Shown: positions 1-7,372, counted from the first letter of the stretch. The stretch is DNA of 12,133 nucleotides from JANMQK01 sp031370485 (GCA_031370485.1 JANMQK010000388.1:1-12133); one strand, 5' to 3'. The notes: generated by a model from the letters alone, not told the origin. Numbers and translations are program-made.

Positions 1-705
1 TTCGATTTCCGCGACCCGCCCCGTTCGGGGGACCAGGTGGCCGTGATCGAGAACCTCCACAAGGCCTACGGCCGCCGCGTCATCTACGAGGGGATGAGCC
101 TGACGATCAGGCGCGGGGAGCGCTGGGCGGTGATGGGCAGAAACGGCGCCGGCAAGACGACACTTCTCAAGATCATCGCGGGCGCGCTGCAGCCTGATTC
201 GGGCAGCGTGAGGCTCGGCGCCAGTCTGAAGATGGGCTACTTCGCTCAGCAGTCTCTTGACGTGCTGAACCCCGATCTCACGGTCATCGACCAGCTGCAG
301 GCCGATTTTCCGCGCGAGGGGATCGGGATGCTGCGGACCCTGGCCGGTGCGTTCCAGTTCCCGGGCGATGACGTGGACAAGAAGATCCGGGCACTGTCGG
401 GAGGGGAGAAGTCACGCCTCGCGATGGCGAGGATGCTTTTCGACCCGCCGAATTTTCTGGTCCTCGACGAGCCCACGAACCACCTGGACCTGGCCACGAA
501 GGAAATGCTGGTCGATTCGCTCAAGTCCTTCGAGGGGACGATGATCTTCGTGTCACACGACCGGATGTTCCTTCGCGGCCTCGGCACGCGCGTCCTGGAG
601 CTGGGCGGAGAGACAGGCACCGACGTCCAGCCGCACGTCTACCCGGGCTCCTATGTGGAGTACGTCGAGAGGACGGGGCACGAGGCGCCGGGGACGCACC
701 TCTAG
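1..705 (+). CDS. ABC-F family ATPase, C-terminal half (5' end outside window)
   Basis: Cytosolic ATPase of the ABC-F type, a family that acts mainly on ribosomes (translation factors and antibiotic-resistance proteins) and has no membrane part. The frame is open from base 1, and its first visible residues, FDFRDPPRSG, match the linker that precedes the second nucleotide-binding domain in this family, so the gene begins upstream and the GTG at 37 is not a real start. Counting from base 1, Walker A GRNGAGKT is at about residues 46-53, the signature LSGGE at 132-136, Walker B LVLDEPTNHLD at 153-163 and the switch SHD at 185-187. All are intact, so this half should bind and hydrolyse ATP. There is no long C-terminal coiled-coil extension, which argues against a Uup type. 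The paralogue cannot be fixed from half a protein. The stop overlaps that of the convergent zinc-ribbon gene. Confidence 0.93.
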   Translation, partial: FDFRDPPRSGDQVAVIENLHKAYGRRVIYEGMSLTIRRGERWAVMGRNGAGKTTLLKIIAGALQPDSGSVRLGASLKMGYFAQQSLDVLNPDLTVIDQLQADFPREGIGMLRTLAGAFQFPGDDVDKKIRALSGGEKSRLAMARMLFDPPNFLVLDEPTNHLDLATKEMLVDSLKSFEGTMIFVSHDRMFLRGLGTRVLELGGETGTDVQPHVYPGSYVEYVERTGHEAPGTHL

Positions 706-977
706 TCCTCGCCGGCGAAACCCGAGTCGCCGGCGTCCGGGTCGCCACCGAAATCCGACCCGCCGCCGAAGCCCGATTCGCTGTCTTCGGACTCGCTGCC
801 GAAATCGCCGAACGAGTCCGACTCGGACTTCCGCTCGGCGCCTGAGACGGCGAAGGCGGAGAACAGCTTCTCGAGGTCATGGCCGTGGCATTTGGGGCAG
901 GAGGGTTTCTCCTTCCCGAAGACCAGGGTCTCGAAACGTCTTGAGCACTTGCGGCATCTGTATTCGTAAAGCGGCAT
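702..977 (-). CDS. FmdB-family zinc-ribbon protein with acidic tail
   Basis: Small protein of 91 residues beginning MPLYEYRCRKC, the standard opening of the FmdB/CxxC_CXXC_SSSS regulatory zinc-ribbon family. Cys8, Cys11, Cys27 and Cys30 form the two knuckles expected to hold one zinc. The family's role is poorly known; it was first linked to regulation of formamidase/amidase operons. Residues from about 47 on are a low-complexity tail of Ser, Asp, Glu, Gly and Phe, probably disordered and strongly acidic. A good Shine-Dalgarno, GGGAGG (complement of 984-989), lies 6 bases before the ATG at 975-977. Its TAG stop (702-704) shares CTAG with the stop of the convergent ABC-F gene. It is divergent from the GST-like gene. 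Confidence 0.88.
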   Translation of the reverse strand: MPLYEYRCRKCSRRFETLVFGKEKPSCPKCHGHDLEKLFSAFAVSGAERKSESDSFGDFGSESEDSESGFGGGSDFGGDPDAGDSGFAGED

Positions 978-1004
978 GGGCAGCCTCCCTGCAGGGTCCC
1001 CATC

Positions 1005-1010
1005 ATCTTA
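1005..1010 (-). promoter_or_regulatory. possible -10 box for the FmdB-type gene
   Basis: TAAGAT on the minus strand matches TATAAT at four of six bases and would start transcription about 20 bases before the ATG, leaving room for the GGGAGG ribosome site. There is no recognisable -35 box. Confidence 0.3.
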
Positions 1011-1040
1011 CATCCGTCGGCGGCCCTTCCGCGCGGGGCG

Positions 1041-1049
1041 TGGTACGAT
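1041..1049 (+). promoter_or_regulatory. extended -10 promoter for the GST-like gene
   Basis: TGG followed by TACGAT forms an extended -10 element (TGn plus a TANNNT box). It ends 23 bases before the ATG, with the ribosome site AAGGAG (1061-1066) in between. No -35 hexamer is visible at the usual distance, which is typical when the TG extension is present. Confidence 0.4.
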
Positions 1050-1072
1050 CGCCGCCACTCAAGGAGAAACTC

Positions 1073-1711
1073 ATGACGCGACCCGTGACGCTGTACGACC
1101 TCGCCGCCTCGCCCAATAACATCAAGGTGCGCCTGTCCCTGGCCTACAAGAACATCCCGTACGAGAAGGTCCCGGTTGACAGGGAGGACCGCCGGCCCCT
1201 GGTGAAGGTCTCCGGTCAGCCGCTGGCACCTGTCCTTGTCCACGGCGACACCGTGCTTTTCGACTCCTACGCCATCCTGCGATACCTCGACGCCAACTGG
1301 CCCTCGCCGCCGCGGCTCTTCAGCGCGGAGCGCGAGGCGATGCAGAAGATCCAGGAATGGGAGCAGTTCGCCCGGACCGAGGCGGGGCAGCCGATCCGCC
1401 TGGTCTTCAATCAGATGCGCGCCCCGTCACCCGACGCGGCCGACCTCGCGAAGGCCAAGGACCTGATGAACCGCACCGCCGCCCGTATCGAGGAAGCGCT
1501 GGCAAGAACCCCCTGTCTGATGGGCGAGGCGCCCAACGCCGCCGACTTCACCGTTGCGTCGATGTGCTACTACGGCGCCGTTCCGGAAAGCGTCGAGAAG
1601 ATCAACCCGATCGCCGCCTTCTTCCGCCGGCACATCACGATCGAGAAGGCCCCGAAGACTGTCGACTGGATCGGCCGGATGATGGCCTGGGACAAGCCGC
1701 CGAAGGGGTAG
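1073..1711 (+). CDS. glutathione S-transferase family protein
   Basis: A 212-residue cytosolic GST-fold protein. Residues 4-73 form the thioredoxin-like half. SPNNIKVR at 13-20 places Ser13 where this family carries its catalytic Ser or Cys, Pro53 is the likely cis-proline before strand 3 (LAPVLVHGD), and Asp64-Ser65 is the usual contact for the gamma-glutamyl part of glutathione. Residues from about 84 form the helical half, with the N-capping motif NAADFTVASM at 155-164. The length is normal for bacterial GSTs. The frame is open much further upstream, but ATG 1073 is chosen because AAGGAG (1061-1066) stands 6 bases before it and the fold starts there. The substrate is not predictable. It could act in detoxification or maleylacetoacetate-type isomerisation; neighbours give no metabolic hint. 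Confidence 0.9.
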   Translation: MTRPVTLYDLAASPNNIKVRLSLAYKNIPYEKVPVDREDRRPLVKVSGQPLAPVLVHGDTVLFDSYAILRYLDANWPSPPRLFSAEREAMQKIQEWEQFARTEAGQPIRLVFNQMRAPSPDAADLAKAKDLMNRTAARIEEALARTPCLMGEAPNAADFTVASMCYYGAVPESVEKINPIAAFFRRHITIEKAPKTVDWIGRMMAWDKPPKG

Positions 1712-1734
1712 GCGCGCGGGCCGCCGACCGGGGC

Positions 1735-1748
1735 GCCCTCCAGGGGGC
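1735..1748. terminator. possible weak hairpin between convergent genes
   Basis: GCCC T / G GGGC can form a 5-pair stem with a 4-base loop in the 49-base gap between the stops of the GST-like and TlpA-like genes. It has no clear T-run on either side, so it is at best a weak or factor-assisted terminator. Confidence 0.2.
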
Positions 1749-1760
1749 CTTCGTCCCGGA

Positions 1761-2672
1761 TCAGGGAGTCTCCGCAAGGACCACCTCGATGCGTCGTGAC
1801 AGATCGCCCTCCGAAAGACGGGTCGGAGCGTACAGACGTACGATCCCCTTCCGGTCGATCAGCACGAACGTCGGCGTGGCGGATGCTCCGTAGCGCACGA
1901 CTCCTTCCGTGTCGATCACGACGGGGACGCCGTCCAGACCGGTGTACGACTCGCGCCACACCTTCTCGATCTGTTGTTTCTCCTCGGCGGGAGTCGCGGC
2001 CTTCTCCCCGACCGTTCCGTAGTAGCGCGTCGCGGCGATCAACGCGAGCCCCTGTTCGCGGTACTTCTCCCAGACGCGCGCGAGCGTGGCCGCCTGCGCC
2101 TTGCAGTCGCCGCACCAGTAGGCCCAGAGGAAAAGCAGCACCGGTTTGCCCTTGAGCCTTGACAGTCGTTTCGGAGCCGCGCCGGCGGAGTCCGCCGTGT
2201 CGAGCGGCGGGGCGGCCTGTCCTTCGAGCGACAGGAGGTTGATATTCTTGTTGATCCGAGAGCGCAGCGACAGGTCGCGGGCGCGGGCGAGCCCGTCGCC
2301 AAGGAAGCGGAGCGCGGCGCCCCGTCCTTCCTGCCCGGCGATGAGGCGGGACTCGACCTCGATCAAAGCACCGAATGGAGCGATGAGGTCTTCCTTTTCG
2401 GCGGGAATCTCCTTGCGAAGCTCGGCGACGCAGACCGCCGCGAGATCGGTTCGGTTCAGCATCTGCGCTCCCCGCGCCAGCCAGCCGACCGCGTCGAGGT
2501 ACTCGGGATCCACCCCGGTCGTCCTTCTGTAGTCCTCGACGGCCGCGATGCCGCTTGCGAGATCGCCCGCGGAGATCTTGTTTCGCACGCCACGCACCAG
2601 ATCGCCCGCCTGGACGGTCACCGCGGTCGATACCACGAAAAGGATTGCCATGAGCGTCGAGAGTCGTTTCAA
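1761..2672 (-). CDS. secreted TlpA-type thiol-disulfide protein with helical N-terminal domain
   Basis: A 303-residue exported thioredoxin-fold protein, presumably periplasmic. The signal peptide is MKRLSTLMAILFVVSTAVTVQA, probably cut before GDLVRG. Residues 23-145 are a mostly helical region of TPR-like look with no cysteine pair. The TlpA/ResA-like domain follows, with the active site WCGDC (Cys187, Cys190) and the cis-proline in ATPTF (Pro267). Such proteins reduce or exchange disulfides on secreted targets, including apocytochromes c. A c-type cytochrome gene sits 2 kb away, but no cytochrome-assembly genes are adjacent. The start is TTG (2670-2672): AGGAGG lies 6 bases upstream and this start supplies the Lys-Arg n-region. 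An ATG seven codons further in would lose that charge. It lies 21 bases after the GIY-YIG gene, so the two are probably co-transcribed. Confidence 0.88.
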   Translation of the reverse strand: MKRLSTLMAILFVVSTAVTVQAGDLVRGVRNKISAGDLASGIAAVEDYRRTTGVDPEYLDAVGWLARGAQMLNRTDLAAVCVAELRKEIPAEKEDLIAPFGALIEVESRLIAGQEGRGAALRFLGDGLARARDLSLRSRINKNINLLSLEGQAAPPLDTADSAGAAPKRLSRLKGKPVLLFLWAYWCGDCKAQAATLARVWEKYREQGLALIAATRYYGTVGEKAATPAEEKQQIEKVWRESYTGLDGVPVVIDTEGVVRYGASATPTFVLIDRKGIVRLYAPTRLSEGDLSRRIEVVLAETP

Positions 2673-2693
2673 GATCCTCCTCCTTCTCTGGAT

Positions 2694-3032
2694 TTACCGA
2701 GGGGCCTTCCTCCCGGCCTGGGTGACGATTCTCCTGAACAGGGCGTCGCGTCCAATCAGCGCTTCCTTCCGCGCTCTCGGGAGCCTCTTGATGCGGGCCT
2801 CGACCCGAAGCGCAAGACCCCGCCCCCCAATCGCCCTGTCGAGCACGAGCCGCAGCGGGCCCCTGCCGCGAAGGTATTTCGCGCCGTCGCGCGCACCCCG
2901 TTCATGCTGCGCAAGCCGGCGGGAGACGTCGGTCGCGATGCCGGTGTAAAGTGACCCATCTCTGCACCGCACGAGGTAGACATGCCACCGAGGCGTCCGG
3001 GGGGACTTCGGCGCGGGAGCGGAGGCGGGCAT
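2694..3032 (-). CDS. GIY-YIG nuclease-domain protein, YhbQ/UPF0213-like
   Basis: A 112-residue single-domain protein. Residues 16-43 hold the split GIY-YIG motif (VYLV at 18-21, LYTGI at 28-32), followed by DVSRRL with the likely catalytic Arg38 and, in LALRVEARIK, Glu78 as the metal-binding acid. The run AKYLRGRGPL and the spacing match the YhbQ family closely. Members are compact, often uncharacterised nucleases thought to act on DNA during repair or stress. The first 15 residues are a Pro/Ala-rich leader. The ATG at 3030-3032 has no Shine-Dalgarno but lies 6 bases after a TGCTACGCT promoter-like element, suggesting a leaderless message. It is first in a probable two-gene unit with the TlpA-type gene and divergent from the S1-domain gene. 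Confidence 0.88.
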   Translation of the reverse strand: MPASAPAPKSPRTPRWHVYLVRCRDGSLYTGIATDVSRRLAQHERGARDGAKYLRGRGPLRLVLDRAIGGRGLALRVEARIKRLPRARKEALIGRDALFRRIVTQAGRKAPR

Positions 3033-3038
3033 GACGAG

Positions 3039-3047
3039 AGCGTAGCA
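3039..3047 (-). promoter_or_regulatory. extended -10 promoter, possibly leaderless, for the GIY-YIG gene
   Basis: On the minus strand, TGC plus TACGCT (a TGn-TANNNT element) ends 6 bases before the ATG. Transcription would start at or next to the A of the start codon, which fits the absence of a ribosome-binding site. No -35 box is clear. Confidence 0.35.
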
Positions 3048-3080
3048 CCGATTGGATCGCGCTCCCTCCCGGCGGGTTGC

Positions 3081-3089
3081 TGATAACAT
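3081..3089 (+). promoter_or_regulatory. extended -10 promoter for the S1-domain gene
   Basis: TGA plus TAACAT (TGn-TANNNT) ends 25 bases before the ATG at 3115, nearly the same geometry as the element before the GST-like gene. The predicted start near 3096 leaves a short leader containing the AGAGG ribosome site (3103-3107). Confidence 0.4.
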
Positions 3090-3114
3090 GTCCGCTATAC
3101 AAAGAGGTTGCCCG

Positions 3115-4557
3115 ATGTCCGGCAATGAGGAAGACGACGATTTCGCCCGGATGCTCCAGGAATCGTTCGCGCCGAAGTTCCACCAGGAGGGAGAGATGGT
3201 CGAAGGGACCATCGTTTCGATCGGCTCCGACGTGGCGTTCGTCGATATCGGCGGCAAGGGTGAAGCCACCATCGACATGGCGGAGCTGGCGGATCCCGAC
3301 AGTGGCGTCCAGGTGAAGGTCGGTGACACCGTCAGGGCCGTCGTCGTCTCGACGGTCGGCGGCCTGAAACTCTCCCACAAGCTCGTCCGGGGCGCCGCCA
3401 CGCGGCAGCGGCTGAACGACGCCTTCCAGGCCGGGCTTCCGGTCGAGGGCCGTGTCGAGAAGGCGATCAAGGGCGGATACGAGGTCCGGGTCGGCGGGCA
3501 GCGCGCCTTCTGCCCCATCTCGCAGATCGACTCCAGTTTCACCGCGAACCCTGAGGTCCACGTCGGGCAGGCCTACGAGTTCCGGATCATCGAATGCAAG
3601 GAGGACGGCAAGGAGCTGGTCCTCTCGCGGCGTGCGCTCCTGCAGGAGGAGGAAGGCGAGAGGGCCGAGGAGGTCCGGCGAACGGTCGTCCCCGGCGCGG
3701 TCCTCCCAGGCCGCGTCGTGTCGGTGCTCGCGTACGGCGCCTTCGTCGACCTCGGGGGAAAAGTCCAGGGCCTCCTCCACGTTTCGGAGATGGGCTGGTC
3801 GCGGGTGGAGAATCCCGCGGAGCTGGTCCAGCCCGGTGACGAGATCACGGTCAAGGTTCTCCGCGTGGACGAGGACGGGAACAAGATCTCACTCGGCCTG
3901 AAGCAGCTGCAAGCCGATCCCTGGTCGACCGTGGCCGAGAGGTACAAGGTTGGCCAGGCGCTGGCGGGAAAAGTGACCCGGGTCGCCGACTTCGGTGTTT
4001 TCGTCGAGCTCGAGCCTGGGATCGAGGCCCTGGCGCACCTGTCCACGTTCGCGCCCACGGGAAAGAAGGATGGCTGGAAGTCTTCTGTTTCTCCCGGCGC
4101 CGCCGTGGCGGTCGAGATCCTGACCTTTGATCTAGAACGGAAGCGAATCGGCGTGGCGGTGCTCGAGGAAGGCTCCACGAGGGCCGAGGGCGCGCGCGCG
4201 AAGGTGGAGATAGTCCCCGGCGCCCGCCTCACGGGCAAGGTCGAGCGGCACGAGCCGTACGGCGTGTTCGTTTTCCTGGCGCCCGGACGCACCGGTCTCA
4301 TCCACCACTCGGAGACCGGGGCCGAAAAAGAGAGCGACCTCAGGAAGGCCTTTCCCCTCGGCAGCGATGTCGAGGTGATCGTCCTCGAGGTGGATCCTGC
4401 CGGCCGGCGGATCCAGCTGAGCCGCAAGGCGGTCCTCGAGGCGACGGAGAAGCGCGCGGTCCGCGAGTATGTGGAGAAGCAGGAGCCGGCGCAGGCCGAA
4501 GGCTTCGGCTCGCTCGCCGACAAGTTCCGCGCTGCGATGCGCCCGCCGAAAAAATAA
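3115..4557 (+). CDS. S1 RNA-binding protein with five S1 domains (ribosomal protein S1-like)
   Basis: A 480-residue cytosolic protein built almost wholly of S1 (OB-fold) RNA-binding domains, at about residues 26-90, 106-174, 193-263, 279-350 and 368-437. The third is the most canonical (PGAVLPGRVVSVLAYGAFVDLGG...GLLHVSEMGW). The acidic start MSGNEEDDDF precedes domain 1, and a Lys/Pro-rich tail ends the protein. Ribosomal protein S1 of E. coli has six domains in 557 residues and helps mRNA bind the 30S subunit. A five-domain form here could be the S1 of this lineage or a paralogue; sequence alone does not decide. ATG 3115 is chosen over ATG 3088 and TTG 3052 because AGAGG at 3103-3107 sits 7 bases upstream. 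It is divergent from the GIY-YIG gene and convergent with the cytochrome gene. Confidence 0.9.
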   Translation: MSGNEEDDDFARMLQESFAPKFHQEGEMVEGTIVSIGSDVAFVDIGGKGEATIDMAELADPDSGVQVKVGDTVRAVVVSTVGGLKLSHKLVRGAATRQRLNDAFQAGLPVEGRVEKAIKGGYEVRVGGQRAFCPISQIDSSFTANPEVHVGQAYEFRIIECKEDGKELVLSRRALLQEEEGERAEEVRRTVVPGAVLPGRVVSVLAYGAFVDLGGKVQGLLHVSEMGWSRVENPAELVQPGDEITVKVLRVDEDGNKISLGLKQLQADPWSTVAERYKVGQALAGKVTRVADFGVFVELEPGIEALAHLSTFAPTGKKDGWKSSVSPGAAVAVEILTFDLERKRIGVAVLEEGSTRAEGARAKVEIVPGARLTGKVERHEPYGVFVFLAPGRTGLIHHSETGAEKESDLRKAFPLGSDVEVIVLEVDPAGRRIQLSRKAVLEATEKRAVREYVEKQEPAQAEGFGSLADKFRAAMRPPKK

Positions 4558-4589
4558 CGGCGCGGCGATTACTCCCCCCTATCGATCCA

Positions 4590-7265
4590 TCAAGGGCAGG
4601 GCGACGTGTTCGGAATGGCGTTCCCGGCGCTGTCGGTGCCGAGCGGGCCCTCGCCGTAGGGGGAGACCCGCGCGGCGACGAGGAAGTAGGAGTTCCCGGA
4701 GCCGCCATCGGGTATGTCGGCGGAGGACGAGGAGAGATTCGACGTGAAGCAGGTGTGGTTGTAGCCCCCGGCGCGCAGGAGGCCGAGGTCGCCGCGGTAG
4801 AGCGCGTAGGTCGCTCCGGCGACGCTTTCCCAGGCGAAGCCGAGATTCCCCGGGGTGACGGAACGGGATACCGTCAGCGGCGTCCCCGTCAGAGGGACGT
4901 TCGAGACCTCCGGCGTCCCCACCGTAATCGTCCCGTTCGCCAAAAGCAGGTTCTCGTCGGCTGTTGATTCCGTCTTCTCGAACGAGGCGCCGGCCCCTCC
5001 GATGAGCGCCGCGCGCGATGGGTCCAGCGTAACGGGCATCGTGCCCGTCGCGGACGGATCAAGGACGAACGTGGCGATCGCGACCAGGTCGCCTCCCGCG
5101 CGCTCCGGAACGACTTGGAGCGGGGCGGCGAAGCGGACCATGTAGTCTTTGTTGCCGAGCCTGAGATCGGCGGGAGGATCCCACACCGAAGACGTCGCCA
5201 GACCCGAGGCGACCCCCACGGGCGAGACGGTCACGCCCAGGACCCCGGAGGCGGGGAATCCGAGGGAGAGGGAGAATCCCTGGATCTTGTCGTGACTCCG
5301 CGTGTCGCCCGCGTCGAGCGCGGTGAACGCGACGTCGCGGACGCGCACCGGGACGCGGATGGAAGCCGGAAGCCCCAGGCCGGCGCCGGCCGTCATCTCG
5401 TCGCGGTCGTTGCCGAAGCCGAGCAGGAAGTTGACGAGGTCGGTCTGCTGCGCCGGCGTCAGGTCGGACGTGAGACCGTGACGGTCGCCGGCGTTTCGCG
5501 TCGTGATGATCTGCTGCAGCGTTGCGGTTCCGTCGTGGAGGTACGGCGCCGCGTCATGCATGTTCCTCAGGCTCATCGTGTCGAACCCCTGCTGGCCGTT
5601 GACGTCGCCGGGCGCCAGGGTGCCGACGTCGTGGCGGATCAGGCTCGTCCGGTCGCTGTCCGAGCCTGCGGTGCCGCTGTGGCAACCGGCACACTGCCGC
5701 CGCGGCTCCATGAAGAGCCGCTTCCCGCGCTGCGCCGACGCTGTCAGGCCTCCACCGGGGGCCCGGTTCGGATTGGCGCGCACCGGGACAAGCAGCGAAT
5801 CCATGAAGGCGGCCAGGTCGTCGAGGTCCTGCGAGCGGCCGGCGTTCGGCACCGCAGCGAGCGAGTCGGCGGGCGTCCCGTCGATGAGCCCCGGACCGAA
5901 GTTGATCTTCCGGACGTTCCACTCCAGGTCCTGCAGCTCGTTCATGTTCGCCGTCCAGTGGACGGCGCCGCTGTCGACGATGCCGCGTACGTCGGTGGTC
6001 TTGCGAGCCCCCTCGTCGACGTTGTTCGCGAACGCCCACACCCGGGCGTCATGGCCCCCGTCGGGATGGCAGGAGGTGCAGGCGATGTTGTTGTCCGTGG
6101 ACATGCGGCCGCGCGCGGTGAAGAAGAGCCTCTTGCCGTTCAGGATATTCGCCGGGAGCGATTCCCCCGTGACAGGGACCTCGGCGAGCACCGAGGCGTT
6201 CGCCGGCGGATTGATCCGGAGGACCGAGACCGACCGCGAGAGAAAGTTCGACACGTACGCCCGGGCGCCGTCCGGCGAGACCGCGATGCCGTCGGGGGCG
6301 CTGCCGACTCCCAGCGTGAGGATCTCGGTGCGCGTCTGGGCCGTGAGGATCGTGACGTCGTCCGAGGCCTGGTTGACCACGAGGACGACGTTCCCGTTTG
6401 GGGTGAAGTCGAGCGCCGTCGGCTGGCTCACCGAGGGAGACGCTATGAGCAGGTTCAGGTTCATCCGCGTGTTCGGCGGTTCCCGCGGCGGCGCCAGCGA
6501 CGTGTCCACGACCGCGACCTCCGGATGAACGGTCGTCAGCAGGGCGAGGTTGGCGTTGCCGGTGATCGACGCGACGAAGGGGAGCCAGACCTGGGGGGAC
6601 CCGGGGCGGAAAGATGCCGCCTCCATGATGTTCGGCACTCCGTCGAGCTGCGTCTGGGGCGGAAGCACCGGGAGGTTCACGTTCGCCGTCACGTCGAGTG
6701 TCGACGCGTTCAAGAGCGTGACGACCCCGTTGACGCTGGGCGTCGGGGTCAAATAGTGGGTCAGCACGAGGGTCGCCGAGTCGGAGGACACCGCGAGGCC
6801 CCGCGGCCGGTTGCCGGGCGTGGTGGTCGTGGTCACGGTGTCGGTCGTGGGATCGATGACCGACAACGTCCCTGAGGCGGTGCTCGTCACGTAGACCCTC
6901 GTACTGTTCGGCGCGACGACGACGCCGAAGGGCTCCCGTCCCACCGCGATCGAGCGCAGCAGCACGAAGCTCGATCCGTCGAGCACGTCCACGCGGTTCT
7001 CGCGCAGGCACGCGACGTAGACCTTCGATCCGTCCGGCGTTATCGCGAGCGTGCGCGGCTCGCGTCCGACGGGGATCTCGGCCAGGACCGAGTTCGTGAG
7101 CGTGTCGAGGACCGACACGCTGTTCGAATCCCGGTTGACGACCCAGACCCGCGCGCCGTCCGGGGTGACGGCAATCGCCGAGGACCGCGCCTGCACCGCC
7201 CAGGCGGGCATTGCGGACATCAACACCCCCAGCGCCAGGAGCCCTGAAACCAGGAAGCGCGTCAT
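4590..7265 (-). CDS. secreted YVTN beta-propeller / di-heme cytochrome c / cohesin-like / fibronectin-like protein
   Basis: An 891-residue exported protein with four modules. After the signal peptide MTRFLVSGLLALGVLMSAMPAWA come YVTN-type propeller blades (about 27-355), with repeats such as AITPDGSKVYVA, VIDPTTDTV and AVSPDGARAYVSN. A cytochrome c region (about 375-620) carries two haem sites, CTSCH at 396-400 and CAGCH at 525-529, and the AAPYLHDG motif common in MauG/di-haem peroxidase-like proteins. A cohesin-like beta-domain follows (about 637-783; VRVRDVAF, KIQGFSLSLGFP). The end (about 785-891) is fibronectin-like, finishing NTSPCP. A periplasmic or surface redox role is likely, with substrate unknown. 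ATG 7265 is chosen because GGAGG (7271-7275) lies 5 bases upstream; an ATG four codons earlier has no ribosome site. It lies 107 bases downstream of the M20 gene, and no clear promoter was seen between them. Confidence 0.9.
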   Translation of the reverse strand: MTRFLVSGLLALGVLMSAMPAWAVQARSSAIAVTPDGARVWVVNRDSNSVSVLDTLTNSVLAEIPVGREPRTLAITPDGSKVYVACLRENRVDVLDGSSFVLLRSIAVGREPFGVVVAPNSTRVYVTSTASGTLSVIDPTTDTVTTTTTPGNRPRGLAVSSDSATLVLTHYLTPTPSVNGVVTLLNASTLDVTANVNLPVLPPQTQLDGVPNIMEAASFRPGSPQVWLPFVASITGNANLALLTTVHPEVAVVDTSLAPPREPPNTRMNLNLLIASPSVSQPTALDFTPNGNVVLVVNQASDDVTILTAQTRTEILTLGVGSAPDGIAVSPDGARAYVSNFLSRSVSVLRINPPANASVLAEVPVTGESLPANILNGKRLFFTARGRMSTDNNIACTSCHPDGGHDARVWAFANNVDEGARKTTDVRGIVDSGAVHWTANMNELQDLEWNVRKINFGPGLIDGTPADSLAAVPNAGRSQDLDDLAAFMDSLLVPVRANPNRAPGGGLTASAQRGKRLFMEPRRQCAGCHSGTAGSDSDRTSLIRHDVGTLAPGDVNGQQGFDTMSLRNMHDAAPYLHDGTATLQQIITTRNAGDRHGLTSDLTPAQQTDLVNFLLGFGNDRDEMTAGAGLGLPASIRVPVRVRDVAFTALDAGDTRSHDKIQGFSLSLGFPASGVLGVTVSPVGVASGLATSSVWDPPADLRLGNKDYMVRFAAPLQVVPERAGGDLVAIATFVLDPSATGTMPVTLDPSRAALIGGAGASFEKTESTADENLLLANGTITVGTPEVSNVPLTGTPLTVSRSVTPGNLGFAWESVAGATYALYRGDLGLLRAGGYNHTCFTSNLSSSSADIPDGGSGNSYFLVAARVSPYGEGPLGTDSAGNAIPNTSPCP

Positions 7266-7372
7266 CGCATCCTCCATCGACGTTTATCCGGACCGGTCGG
7301 GACCAGGTTGACAGGGGGAAAGAGGGCGCCCGCCGCCTGCCGGTTACAACAAATGAGAGTCAGGGGGCAGCC

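Noticed and set aside
987..996. Perfect palindrome CCCTGCAGGG overlapping the ribosome site of the zinc-ribbon gene
   Set aside because: Ten-base palindromes of G and C are expected by chance at this composition, and there is no second copy nearby.
653..1072. N-terminal extension of the GST-like frame back to 653
   Set aside because: The extension is an Arg/Ser/Thr-rich run antisense to the zinc-ribbon gene. The ribosome site and fold both point to ATG 1073.
4530..4589. Possible hairpin CGCCG...CGGCG around the stop codon of the S1 gene
   Set aside because: Only five pairs with a nine-base loop over the stop codon and no T-run after it.
5115..6875. 586-codon open frame on the plus strand opposite the cytochrome-propeller gene
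   Set aside because: Its protein is Arg/Gly/Val/Asp-rich without any domain, while the minus strand encodes clear haem sites and propeller repeats. It is a by-product of high G+C codon bias.
7266..7372. GC-rich inverted sequences (GGGCGCCC at 7324-7331 and GACCGGTC at 7291-7298) as terminator or operator between the M20 and cytochrome genes
   Set aside because: Neither has a proper loop or a T-run, and no -10 box was found nearby; they may be chance palindromes.
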